Below are positions 44,640-52,819 of a DNA stretch of 64,000 bases, piece by piece (position 1 is the stretch's first letter; each line of letters starts with the position of its first letter). The position numbers were made by a program, and so were the translations under genes. The DNA comes from an uncultured Bacteroidia bacterium. Lineage in GTDB: Bacteria > Bacteroidota > Bacteroidia > Bacteroidales > UBA932. Location: the NCBI GenBank assembly GCA_902781705.1, contig CACZKE010000009.1, forward strand, positions 1-64,000, read 5' to 3'. The notes beneath the pieces were generated by a model. The model was not told the origin of the DNA and did no database searches. It saw only the letters and a program-made list of their open reading frames with translations.

Positions 44640-45263
44640 ATGACCCTCGAAGAAATCCTCGGCGTCCCCACGGTTCCTTCCCCTGAAGAACTTGGGGGCG
44701 ATATTTGGGACGACGAAAACCGCTGCTCCTACTCCCCTGACGGGAGCAAACTCCTCGACGCGGAGAACTTCCCTTCCACCGTCACGGTCCGGGAAGGATG
44801 CCGGATCCTGTGCGACGGCGTCTTCGCCTTCCAGGACTACATGGCCGAGGACCGGAAAATCGGCGAAGAGATCCCGCTGGACGAACGGAACTCCTTCCTG
44901 GAGAAGATCCACCTGCCCTCCACCCTCACGCACATCGGCAGCGCCGCTTTCAACGAATGCGGCTACCTTGAATCCATCAAGCTCCCGAAGAGTCTCCTGT
45001 ACATCGGCGAGGATGCCTTCTGCGACTGCTGGAACCTGGAGAAGGTCACCATTCCGGCCGCCACGCGCTACATCGGCCCCCGGGCCTTCCAGGGCTGCAT
45101 CAACCTGTACCAGATCCGGCTCGGAAAGAGTGTCGAAGCGATCGGCGAGGACGCCTTCGACGACTGCGAATCCCTCGAAACCATCCTCGTCCCGCACGGG
45201 ATGCTGGAGCATTTCCTCGCCCTCATCCCCAAATCCTACCACGAAATCATCGAAGAGATATGA
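44640..45263 (+). CDS. Leucine-rich repeat protein, BspA type
   Basis: A 207-residue protein with four to five LRR_5 (BspA/TpLRR) repeats between residues 85 and 190, each with the pattern L-x-x-I-x-L-P-x-S-(L/V)-x-x-I-G-x-x-A-F-x-x-C. There is no signal peptide, so unlike surface BspA proteins it should be cytoplasmic. It probably mediates protein contacts. It overlaps the pseudouridine synthase gene by four bases. Confidence 0.87.
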   Translation: MTLEEILGVPTVPSPEELGGDIWDDENRCSYSPDGSKLLDAENFPSTVTVREGCRILCDGVFAFQDYMAEDRKIGEEIPLDERNSFLEKIHLPSTLTHIGSAAFNECGYLESIKLPKSLLYIGEDAFCDCWNLEKVTIPAATRYIGPRAFQGCINLYQIRLGKSVEAIGEDAFDDCESLETILVPHGMLEHFLALIPKSYHEIIEEI

Positions 45264-46255
45264 ACGGACCCGCCGGACAGAAATTCACTGTCGCCCATGA
45301 CAGTCCCCTCCTGAAATACCTGTATGAGATTTTCCCCACCCAGTCCAAGACCGGCGTGAAGAACATGCTGTCCAAGGGACAGGTCCTCGTGAACGGCGAA
45401 TCCCGGACCGCCTTCGACCATCCCCTCTTCGCCGGGGACCGGCTCCTGGTGCTGCCCAAGGTCGTTTCCATGGCCCGGGAGAACGTGTCCGACGCCCGTG
45501 ACGCCGTGGTGAAAGCCGGTATCAGGATCGTCTTCGAGGATGCCGACTATCTCGTCGTGGACAAGCCCGCCGGTCTGCTGACCGTCTCCACGGCCAAGGG
45601 TTCCCAGAGCAAGTCCGGCCACAAGGAATCCACCCTGTACGCCATCCTGAACGCTTACGTGAAGGTCCAGGCCCGTTCCCGCCGCAAGGAGGACCTCGCG
45701 AACGGAATCGCCCCCGACCGGTCCACGGCGAAGGTCTGGATCGTCCACCGCCTGGACAAGGGAACCTCGGGCCTGGTGGTCTTCGCCAAGAACGAACGGG
45801 CGAAGGACATCCTCCAGAGCAAATGGAAGGAACTCGTGATGGAACGCCGCTACATCGCCTTCCTGGAGCACAAGGTGGAGAAGGAGTCCGGCGCCATCCA
45901 AAGTTGGCTCGTGGAGAATCCCAAGTCCCTGAAGGTCTATTCCTACCCGGAAGAGGTCAAGGGCGGCCAACTCGCCATCACCCACTACCGGGTCCTCGGC
46001 TATGTCTACAAGGGCGGCGGCTACTACACCAAGACGGAGTTCTCCCTCGAGAGCGGCCGCAAGAACCAGATCCGTGTCCATTCCGCCGACATCGGCCATC
46101 CCGTGGCCGGTGACGAGAAATACGGCGCCGAGACGGACCCGATCCGCCGGCTCGCCCTCCACGCGGCTACCCTCGTGTTCCGGAATCCGATGTCCGGCGA
46201 GGTGATCCGCTGCAACTCCCCTCTTCCCGAAGCCTTCTCCAAACTGGACCGATAG
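45260..46255 (+). CDS. RluA-family pseudouridine synthase
   Basis: A 331-residue enzyme with an N-terminal S4 RNA-binding domain (SKTGVKNMLSKGQVLVNGE, about residues 30-50) and a catalytic domain containing the Asp signature HRLDKGTSGLVVFAKN and GRKNQIRVHSADIGHPVAGDEKYG. It isomerises uridine to pseudouridine in rRNA or tRNA; the target site is not deducible. The Lys/Gly-rich loop before the catalytic motif (AKGSQSKSGHKE) is longer than usual. Confidence 0.93.
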   Translation: MNGPAGQKFTVAHDSPLLKYLYEIFPTQSKTGVKNMLSKGQVLVNGESRTAFDHPLFAGDRLLVLPKVVSMARENVSDARDAVVKAGIRIVFEDADYLVVDKPAGLLTVSTAKGSQSKSGHKESTLYAILNAYVKVQARSRRKEDLANGIAPDRSTAKVWIVHRLDKGTSGLVVFAKNERAKDILQSKWKELVMERRYIAFLEHKVEKESGAIQSWLVENPKSLKVYSYPEEVKGGQLAITHYRVLGYVYKGGGYYTKTEFSLESGRKNQIRVHSADIGHPVAGDEKYGAETDPIRRLALHAATLVFRNPMSGEVIRCNSPLPEAFSKLDR

Positions 46256-46256
46256 C

Positions 46257-47177
46257 ATGGAAAAGTTCACCATCCCCGGCGCTTCCGACAACGTGCAGCT
46301 GAACACGCTGGTCATCGCCCCCGAATCCCCCAAGGCCGTTTTCCAGCTCGTCCACGGCATGGCCGAGCACAAGGAGCGCTACATCCCTCTCATGAATTAC
46401 CTCAGCGAGAAGGGCTACGCCTGCGTCATCAACGACCTCCGCGGCCATGGGGAGAGCGTAGCCTCCCAGGAGGACCTGGGCTACATGGGCAAAGGCGGCA
46501 TGCGCGGCCTGGTGGACGATGTCCATAACGTAACCAACTGGGCGAAAGAACAGTACCCCGGTCTACCGGTTTTCCTGCTGGGCCACAGCATGGGCTCCAT
46601 GATCGTCCGTAGCTATATCAAGCGGTACGACAGGGACATTGACGGACTCATCGTCTGCGGCAGTCCCAGCAACAACCCGGCGGCGGGCCTGGGGAATTTC
46701 CTCGCCTGGTGCATCGGCCTGTTCAAGGGACAGCGCCACCGGTCGGAATTCCTCGCGAACCTGAGCACGGGAAGCTATGACAAGCGCTTCAAGGCCGACG
46801 GGCTCAAGAACGCGTGGCTCTCTACGAACCGGGCCAATGTCCAGGCCTACAACAACGACCCGCTCTGCGGCTTCACCTTCACGGTCAACGGCTACCGGAA
46901 CGGCCTGTTCCGCCTGATGCAGGACATCTACTCCCCGAAGGGATGGACGGTCTCCCATCCGGAGCTTCCGGTCCATTTCATCGCCGGCTCCGACGATCCC
47001 TGCATCGTCTCCATCCGCAAGTTCTCCGAGGCGGTGAGTTTCATCCGCGCCCGCGGCTACCGGGAAGTGACCAGCCAGGTCTATCCCGGCCTGCGCCACG
47101 AAATCCTGAACGAAACCGGCCGGGAGGATGTCTTCCGCGATATCCTTGCGCGCCTGGAGAGCTGGCTTTCCCGATGA
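46257..47177 (+). CDS. Alpha/beta hydrolase, monoglyceride lipase-like
   Basis: A 306-residue hydrolase of the Hydrolase_4/lysophospholipase group. VFQLVHGMAEHKERY forms the oxyanion region, GHSMGSMI is the nucleophile elbow (about residues 106-113), the acid is probably Asp in GSDDPC and the base His in LRHEILNE. There is no signal peptide. A lipid monoester substrate is plausible but unproven. The stop overlaps the tcdA start (ATGA). Confidence 0.88.
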   Translation: MEKFTIPGASDNVQLNTLVIAPESPKAVFQLVHGMAEHKERYIPLMNYLSEKGYACVINDLRGHGESVASQEDLGYMGKGGMRGLVDDVHNVTNWAKEQYPGLPVFLLGHSMGSMIVRSYIKRYDRDIDGLIVCGSPSNNPAAGLGNFLAWCIGLFKGQRHRSEFLANLSTGSYDKRFKADGLKNAWLSTNRANVQAYNNDPLCGFTFTVNGYRNGLFRLMQDIYSPKGWTVSHPELPVHFIAGSDDPCIVSIRKFSEAVSFIRARGYREVTSQVYPGLRHEILNETGREDVFRDILARLESWLSR

Positions 47178-47938
47178 CACCCTCTCCGAAGGAAGTTTTC
47201 AACCGAGCTGAGCTCCTGCTTGGGGCCGACGGGATGGAGCGCCTCGCCTCCGTCCGCGTCATCCTTTTCGGCGTGGGCGGCGTGGGCAGCTGGTGCGCCG
47301 AAGGCCTTATCCGAAGCGGGGTCACGCACCTGACCCTGGTCGATGCGGACCGTGTCGCCCCCTCCAACATCAACCGCCAGCGGATGGCCACGGTCCATAC
47401 CGTCGGCCGCTCCAAAGTGGAGGTTCTCCGGGAAATGCTGCTGGAAATCAATCCCTCCGCTGAAATCACGGCGGTTGAGGCCCGTTTTACCGATGCTACG
47501 GCCGAATCCTTTGCACTGGGGAACTACGACTATATCATCGACGCGATCGACGCCCTGAAGGACAAGGCCGCCCTGATCCTGCACGCCACGGCCACCCCGG
47601 CCACCTTCTTCTCCTCGATGGGCGCCGCCTGCAAGATCGACCCGACCAAGATCCGCGTGGCCTCTTTCTGGGAAGTCCGCGGCTGCCCCCTCGGCGCCAT
47701 GCTCCGCAAGAAACTCCGCAAGGCCGGCACCCTGCCCGCAAAGGACTTCCTCTGCGTCTATGACGAAGAACTCTTGGAGAATCGCGGCGCCGACACCGCC
47801 CTCCCCGAAGAACTGAAATTCGAGAAAAAGGCCCACAACGGCTCCCTCGTCACCGTCACCGCCCCCTTCGGCTTCACCCTGGCCTCGCTGGTGATTCAGG
47901 ACTGCCTGCAGTCGGGGCAGATGCCCTTGACCAGGTAA
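47174..47938 (+). CDS. tcdA: tRNA threonylcarbamoyladenosine dehydratase
   Basis: A 254-residue E1-like (ThiF/MoeB fold) enzyme that cyclises t6A37 of tRNA to ct6A. ATP binding is by GVGGVGSWCAEGLIRSG; DADRVAPSNINRQ, DAIDALKDKAAL and the C-terminal FEKKAHNGSLVTVTAPFGFTLASL are TcdA features. The frame is open from 46814, but the family start is ATG 47174. Its last 43 bases overlap, tail to tail, the fur-family gene. Confidence 0.93.
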   Translation: MTPSPKEVFNRAELLLGADGMERLASVRVILFGVGGVGSWCAEGLIRSGVTHLTLVDADRVAPSNINRQRMATVHTVGRSKVEVLREMLLEINPSAEITAVEARFTDATAESFALGNYDYIIDAIDALKDKAALILHATATPATFFSSMGAACKIDPTKIRVASFWEVRGCPLGAMLRKKLRKAGTLPAKDFLCVYDEELLENRGADTALPEELKFEKKAHNGSLVTVTAPFGFTLASLVIQDCLQSGQMPLTR

Positions 47939-48315
47939 TTGACCGTCCGGGCGGCAAAACCCTCCGGAACGGAAACCGGCGGGATGGGCGTACCTTCCAG
48001 GCAGAAGGTCCGGTGGCACTTTTCACAGTAGAAATGGACATGGAGGTCATCGTCCTCGTCGTCATGATGGCTGTGGCAGAGTTCGTAGCGCACCCCGTCG
48101 CCGGTATCCTCGAGGACATGGACCAGATGCGCTTCCCGGAAGGCCTGCAACGACCTGAAAACGTTGGACTTGTCGATGGTTTCCAGGACTCCCTCGAGTT
48201 CGGTCATGGACATGGGGCGCCCGGCCTCCGACAGCGCCCGCGCAATCAGGATCCGGTTCGCCGTGGGTTTCACCCCATGGTGCTCCATCAGTTCGACCAG
48301 ATGATTCTCTTCCAT
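47896..48315 (-). CDS. Fur-family transcriptional regulator
   Basis: A 139-residue metalloregulator: winged helix (KPTANRILIARAL, STVF-like NVFRSLQAFREAHLV), then a dimerisation domain with HSHHDDEDDDLHVHFYCEKC and CPDC, giving two CxxC pairs for structural zinc. The His/Asp-rich linker is longer than usual and would add metal ligands. Zinc (Zur-like) or iron sensing cannot be separated by sequence. The start is ATG 48315, just after its promoter; the longer frame is discarded. Confidence 0.92.
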   Translation of the reverse strand: MEENHLVELMEHHGVKPTANRILIARALSEAGRPMSMTELEGVLETIDKSNVFRSLQAFREAHLVHVLEDTGDGVRYELCHSHHDDEDDDLHVHFYCEKCHRTFCLEGTPIPPVSVPEGFAARTVNYLVKGICPDCRQS

Positions 48316-48323
48316 ATCAGGAG

Positions 48324-48354
48324 CAAAGATAGCACAGTTCCCCCGCAAAAGCAA
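48324..48354 (-). promoter_or_regulatory. Promoter of the Fur-family gene
   Basis: On the minus strand TTG (48352-48354), 20-base spacer, TATCTTTG (48324-48331). The -7 box is only nine bases from the ATG, so the mRNA should be nearly leaderless. Confidence 0.75.
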
Positions 48355-48436
48355 TCCCCATTTATAGGGATATGCGGTGCGGGGACCGGTCCTGCTCCTC
48401 CACGGCTCCGAGGCCGTCGCTTTTTTCCGCCGTCTC

Positions 48437-48467
48437 TTGCACAATCCGGCGGATTGACGTACATTTG
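48437..48467 (+). promoter_or_regulatory. Promoter of leader RNA and 48616 gene
   Basis: TTG (48437-48439), 20-base spacer, TACATTTG (48460-48467). It gives a leader of about 140 bases before the ATG at 48616. Confidence 0.8.
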
Positions 48468-48504
48468 CACCGCCAAAGCATTTTTCATGCGTACCTGATT
48501 TTCA

Positions 48505-48615
48505 GCGACAACAGTATTTCTTCCATCCGGGCGAAGGCCTAAACCTTCGGACAGGGCGTATTGTACCCTGACGGGCCGGGGACCCGGAAATCGTTCATTC
48601 AAATACTGTTATCGC
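48505..48615 (+). ncRNA. Structured leader RNA ending at a start codon
   Basis: Arms GCGACAACAGTATTT (48505-48519) and AAATACTGTTATCGC (48601-48615) form a 15-position stem with one mismatch, its last base touching the ATG at 48616. Inside are TCCGGG/CCCGGA (48526-48531/48583-48588), CGAAGG/CCTTCG (48532-48537/48544-48549) and CAGGG/CCCTG (48552-48556/48566-48570), a multi-branch architecture. It is a cis-regulator candidate for the downstream gene; I do not recognise a known riboswitch family. Confidence 0.6.
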
Positions 48616-49131
48616 ATGTCAAGCAAAAAGTACACGCTTGTCGCCTGGACCGAGAACGGAGAGGTCCGGATGGTCCCTTCCCTGATCCATGTCGCTTCGA
48701 AGCCCTACCGCGACCGGATCGAACGGGTTGAATCCCGGTGGGAGGAGGTAAACGACGAAATCGGCTGGCTCCTTGCGCAAAGCCGCGCCCATGAGGACTT
48801 CGCCCGGTTCCTCCTGCGGGTTGGCCATCCCCGCAAAGCCTATGTCGAGTTCGAGAACGCCGCCCGTGTCTGCACCTGGTGCTCGGACACCCTGTGGCTC
48901 CAGGGAGAGAGTTGCGACTTCCCCGCCCTGCCCCTCCTGTACCGCTTCCTCGCCATGCACCGCGAATGCGTCCGTCTTGCCGCCAAAGACCGGTTTCTTA
49001 CCCTCGCCTACGAAGGCAGCGAACTGGAGTCCGACTACCTCTTCTTCACCCGGGACGACCGGGAAACCGAGAGGATCTTCGACGCCTGTTTCGAAAGCAG
49101 GAAAGCCTGGCGGTTCGGGAAAGGCAACTGA
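48616..49131 (+). CDS. Protein of unknown function behind structured leader
   Basis: A 171-residue protein I do not recognise. There is no signal peptide. A helical, TPR-like segment (AHEDFARFLLRVGHPRKAYVEFENAARVCTW) suggests protein binding, and the C-terminal part is acidic and aromatic-rich. It has its own promoter and a 140-base leader whose long stem ends at its ATG, so its translation is probably regulated. Confidence 0.72.
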   Translation: MSSKKYTLVAWTENGEVRMVPSLIHVASKPYRDRIERVESRWEEVNDEIGWLLAQSRAHEDFARFLLRVGHPRKAYVEFENAARVCTWCSDTLWLQGESCDFPALPLLYRFLAMHRECVRLAAKDRFLTLAYEGSELESDYLFFTRDDRETERIFDACFESRKAWRFGKGN

Positions 49132-49444
49132 CCCGGGCCGTCGGGCCCCTCCCCCTGCCCGTGTCCGGGGGTGGACACGCCTCCGGGAGGGTATCTTCCT
49201 TCCTCAATCAACGGTTTCATCGAACCTTCGGCACGGCGCAGGGAACAATAATATGGGTTTTTGTGTCCGGGCACGTGCTACTGCATGTAAGAGGGCACAT
49301 TTGGGGGTAAAAACGTGTCCTCTGACGTGCCGTTCCTGAACAAAAGCATTCATGAAACAACGCCCTTCATTGACAAATTGAGACGAATTGATTAGTTTTG
49401 CTGCCGCCGGCGACTCCGCAAAGATACGGAATAAGTCGCGGGAA
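49132..49444. other. Gene-free gap with hairpins and an orphan promoter
   Basis: No gene is supported. It holds GGGCCCCTCCC (49143-49153) followed by the hairpin GTGTCC-GGGGGT-GGACAC, which resembles the interior of the yggS element. Inverted and direct copies of GGCACGT/GTGTCC sequences lie around 49265-49335. A near-ideal minus-strand promoter at 49419-49449 faces this DNA, so a non-coding transcript is possible. Confidence 0.5.
49143..49178. repeat. Repeat box and hairpin related to the yggS element
   Basis: GGGCCCCTCCCCCTGCCC is followed by GTGTCC, loop GGGGGT, GGACAC. The yggS element has GGGCCCCTCCCTCTTATC followed by TGGCC, GAGGGT, GGCCA. The shared box, order and loop suggest one family with compensated stem changes. 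Confidence 0.5.
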
Positions 49445-49449
49445 TCAAA
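49419..49449 (-). promoter_or_regulatory. Near-ideal promoter at the thrA stop, no gene downstream
   Basis: On the minus strand TTTG (49446-49449), 19-base spacer, TATCTTTG (49419-49426). The TTTG overlaps the thrA stop codon. It points away from thrA into gene-free DNA. Confidence 0.75.
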
Positions 49450-51808
49450 TGGACAGCATGATATCGTTCAGGAGGCCGCCGGCGGTCTGGCGGGTACCGG
49501 CACCGGCGCCCTGGATGAGCATCGGCGAAGGATAGTCGCCTGTCGTGATCATAATGGCGTTGTCGGTGCCCCGGAGGGCATAGAGCGGACTGTCGGGTCC
49601 CACTTCCTGGAGGCCCACGGTCGCGTGTCCTTCGGCGTCCACGGAGGCGACATAGCGGAGCTTCAGCCCCTTGGCGGCCGCCGCGGCATAGCGCTCGGCG
49701 ATGTCGGCGGGAACGGGCTCCAGCTTCACCTGGGACTCTTCCAGCGGAATACCGGTCTGGCGGCTCAGGATGAGGATCTTCCGGAGGACGTCCTTCCCGC
49801 TGAGGTCGATGTTCGGGTCAGGCTCCGTATAGCCCTTGATCCGCGCCTCTTCCACCAATTCTTCAAATCCAACGCCTTTATAGTTGTCCATCAAGTAGTT
49901 GAGCGTTCCTGAAAGTACGGCATCCATCCGCACGAGCGTATCGCCGCTCTGGACCACGCGGTCCAGCGTCACCAAGACCGGAAGGGCGGCGCCGGCCGTC
50001 GTCTCATACCGGAGAGACACCCCGGCCTTGTGCGCCTGCTCCTGGAGCGCCTTGAACTGCGCATAGGTACCGGAAAAGGGAATCTTGTTGCAGGCCACGA
50101 CGCTGTAGCCGCTCCGGAACAGGGCGGGATACCGGAAACCGATTTCCCCGCTGGCGGTGCAGTCCACGAAGAGGGAATTCTCCAGCGAAAGTTCGGCGAG
50201 CGCATCGACATACCCGTTCCCGGGTGTCCCGGCGTCCAGCCGCTCCTGCGCATGCTGCAGGTCGATCCCTTCCGTGTCGATGACATACCGCCGGCTGTTG
50301 GCAAGGCCACATACCCGAAGTTCCTTCCCGGAGCGCTTGGCGATAGAGGCGGCATTCTCGGAAAGCATTTCGACCAACGCTTTACCTACACGCCCATAAC
50401 CGGCTATAAACAAATTGATTACCTTATTACTCCACTTATCGAAGAACTCCCGATGGATAGCCCGGATGGCGACCTCTGCCCGGACTGAGGGAACGATGAC
50501 GGAAATATTGCGTTCGGAGGACCCCTGCGCCGTGGCGCGCACCGGGATGCTATGCGCCCCGAGGGCGGCTAGCATCCGGCCCGTCGCTCCGCTATGGCCC
50601 AGGATGTCATCCCCGATCAGGCACACGATCGAGAATCCGGTCTCCACCTTCAGGGGGTTCAGTTTTCCGAGGGAAATCTCGTAGGCGAAGCAGGCGTCGG
50701 CCGCTTCCCGGGCCTTTTCGGCATCTTCCTCGGCAATGGCGATGCACATCGAATGGACCGAGGAGGCCTGGGTAATGAGGATGATGTTGATCCCCTTGCG
50801 GCTCAGCGCATCGAAAAGCCGGGAGGAGAATCCGGGGACACCCACCATCCCGCTTCCCTCCAGGGAAATGAGGGCGATGTGGTCCGAATGGGCGATGCCG
50901 ATCACCCCGTCCCGCACGCGCGGCGGGTTCCGCTCCACGAGCGTACCCGGTTCGTCCGGGTGGAACGTATCCTTCACATAGATGGGAATTCCCTCTTCCA
51001 CAACGGGTTGGATGGTCGGCGGGTAGATGACCTTGGCTCCGAAATGGGACAGTTCCTGCGCCGCCCGGTAGGAGATGTTCGGGATGGGACGGGCCGTCGG
51101 GACCACCTTGGGGTTGGCGGTCATGATGCCCGGCACGTCGGTCCAGATCTCCACACGGCGGGCGTGGATGCCCACGGCGAAAAGCGAAGCCGTATAATCG
51201 GATCCGCCCCGGCCCAGGGTAGCGACCCGGCCGTTGGCGTCCTTGCCGATGAAGCCCGGCACGACGAAAAGTTCCACGTGCGGGTTCGAGTTTACGGCCT
51301 TGGAAACGCGTGCATAGGTTTCCGGCTCGTCCACGACGCCGCCGGACACCTGCACCAACTCCCTGGCATCCAACCACTCGCAGGTGATGCCCAGGGAACG
51401 GAACTTGTCCGTCAGGATGGTCGTAGAGAACAGTTCGCCGAAACTTTCGATGGCATCCTGCGACGCCGGGCTCAGTTCGCCCAGCAGGAAAACCCCGTAG
51501 GCGATCCCTTCCAGCGAATCGAAGAGCGCATCGACCGAGGCGGCGGTCTGCTGCTGGTATCCGTCCGGAAGCAGTTCCCGGATGATGGTATGATGGCGCT
51601 CGCGGAGATCGGCGATAAGCCCCTTGTAGGACTCGTCCTTCCGGGCGGCCCGGCAGCCGGTCTCGATCAGGGCGTCGGTACATCCGCTGACGGCGGAGGA
51701 GACCACGATGGTCCGGTCCGCCTCCAGGGATTTCCGGACGATGTCGATTACCCGGAGCATCGCTTCCGATGAGGCGACGGAAGTGCCGCCGAATTTGAGT
51801 ACTTGCAT
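49445..51808 (-). CDS. thrA: Bifunctional aspartate kinase/homoserine dehydrogenase
   Basis: A 787-residue fusion enzyme catalysing the first and third steps towards threonine and methionine. The N-terminal kinase (MQVLKFGGTSVA; GRGGSDYTAS) is followed by two ACT domains (ISLEGSGMVGVPGFSSRLF; IVCLIGDDILGHSGATGRML) and a C-terminal homoserine dehydrogenase (INLFIAGYGRVGKALVEML; GTLNYLMDNY). Feedback regulation by threonine is usual. It is six bases downstream of metX. Confidence 0.97.
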   Translation of the reverse strand: MQVLKFGGTSVASSEAMLRVIDIVRKSLEADRTIVVSSAVSGCTDALIETGCRAARKDESYKGLIADLRERHHTIIRELLPDGYQQQTAASVDALFDSLEGIAYGVFLLGELSPASQDAIESFGELFSTTILTDKFRSLGITCEWLDARELVQVSGGVVDEPETYARVSKAVNSNPHVELFVVPGFIGKDANGRVATLGRGGSDYTASLFAVGIHARRVEIWTDVPGIMTANPKVVPTARPIPNISYRAAQELSHFGAKVIYPPTIQPVVEEGIPIYVKDTFHPDEPGTLVERNPPRVRDGVIGIAHSDHIALISLEGSGMVGVPGFSSRLFDALSRKGINIILITQASSVHSMCIAIAEEDAEKAREAADACFAYEISLGKLNPLKVETGFSIVCLIGDDILGHSGATGRMLAALGAHSIPVRATAQGSSERNISVIVPSVRAEVAIRAIHREFFDKWSNKVINLFIAGYGRVGKALVEMLSENAASIAKRSGKELRVCGLANSRRYVIDTEGIDLQHAQERLDAGTPGNGYVDALAELSLENSLFVDCTASGEIGFRYPALFRSGYSVVACNKIPFSGTYAQFKALQEQAHKAGVSLRYETTAGAALPVLVTLDRVVQSGDTLVRMDAVLSGTLNYLMDNYKGVGFEELVEEARIKGYTEPDPNIDLSGKDVLRKILILSRQTGIPLEESQVKLEPVPADIAERYAAAAAKGLKLRYVASVDAEGHATVGLQEVGPDSPLYALRGTDNAIMITTGDYPSPMLIQGAGAGTRQTAGGLLNDIMLSI

Positions 51809-51814
51809 AGTTCG

Positions 51815-52819
51815 TTATTTCATGATAATAGCCGTCAGCCGGGCTGTTTCCAGGAGGAAACCGTCGTGGCCGAAGCGGGATGAGATTTCAATGTAGTCCG
51901 CCCCGGGGATCCAGCGTGCCCAGACGGATGATTCCTGCGGCGGGAACAGGGCGTCCGTGTCGATGGACACGACCGTCGTCCGGGCCTTGATCCGGCCCAG
52001 GGCGGCCTCGACGCCCCCGCGTCCCCGGCCCACATTGTGGCTGTCCAGGGCATCGCACAGGGTATGGTAGGAATAGGCGTCGAACTGGCGCCGGACGAGT
52101 TTTTCGCCCTGGTACCGTTCGTAGGAAGCGGCCCGGCCGGCGAAGAGCGTGTCGGGATCGGCCTCGAACTGGGTCAGGCCATAGCCGTCGAAGCAGCGGT
52201 AAGTGATGAGGGCCTGGGCGCGGGCGCACTTGAGGCCGGCCGCACCGCCGCTGAGGTCCCTGGCTTCACGGAAAGTGGGATCGGCCTCCAGGGCCATCCG
52301 CTGCGCTTCCACGGTCGCGGACAGGTACGGGGATACGCGAGGGGCCGTGGCGATGAAGACGCAGCGCTTGAACACCGCCGGCTCCGTCACCGCCCACTCG
52401 ATGGCCTGGAAACCGCCGATGGAACTTCCGATCAGAAGGTCCACCCGATTGATTCCCAGCGATTTTCTCACCGCAACTGTGGCGGCGACCATATCCCGGA
52501 CCGTCACCTTCGGGAAGTCCAGGAGCCAGGGCTTCCCGGTGGCGGGATTCTCCCGGGCAGGCCCCTCGGAACCATAGGCGGACCCAAGCATGTTCACGCA
52601 GGCGACGAAGTTCTTCTCCGTGTCGATGGCCTTGCCCGGTCCCACCATCTCCGGCCACCAGTCCTCGGGATCGCTGTTTGCGGTCAGGGCGTGGCAAACC
52701 CAGATGACGGGACGCTTTCCGTCCCAGGCATCCTGGGAGGTATGATAGACGACCCGGGCCGGGGAAAGCACTCCCCCGGCCTCGAGTTCCAGTGTAACGG
52801 TCAGTTCTTTCCTAAGCAT
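51815..52819 (-). CDS. metX: Homoserine O-acetyltransferase (MetX family)
   Basis: A 334-residue alpha/beta hydrolase-fold acyltransferase that activates homoserine for sulfhydrylation. CHALTANSDPEDWWPEMVGPGKAIDT, the nucleophile elbow GSSIGGFQAIEW, and late Asp/His in SIDTDALFPP and SSRFGHDGFLLE are visible. The NMLGSAYGSEGP and GSSIGGF blocks differ from the common GGC-GSTGP and GGSMGGMQ forms, so the acyl donor is not certain. The ATG at 52819 overlaps the metY end; 52831 is an alternative start. Confidence 0.9.
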   Translation of the reverse strand: MLRKELTVTLELEAGGVLSPARVVYHTSQDAWDGKRPVIWVCHALTANSDPEDWWPEMVGPGKAIDTEKNFVACVNMLGSAYGSEGPARENPATGKPWLLDFPKVTVRDMVAATVAVRKSLGINRVDLLIGSSIGGFQAIEWAVTEPAVFKRCVFIATAPRVSPYLSATVEAQRMALEADPTFREARDLSGGAAGLKCARAQALITYRCFDGYGLTQFEADPDTLFAGRAASYERYQGEKLVRRQFDAYSYHTLCDALDSHNVGRGRGGVEAALGRIKARTTVVSIDTDALFPPQESSVWARWIPGADYIEISSRFGHDGFLLETARLTAIIMK

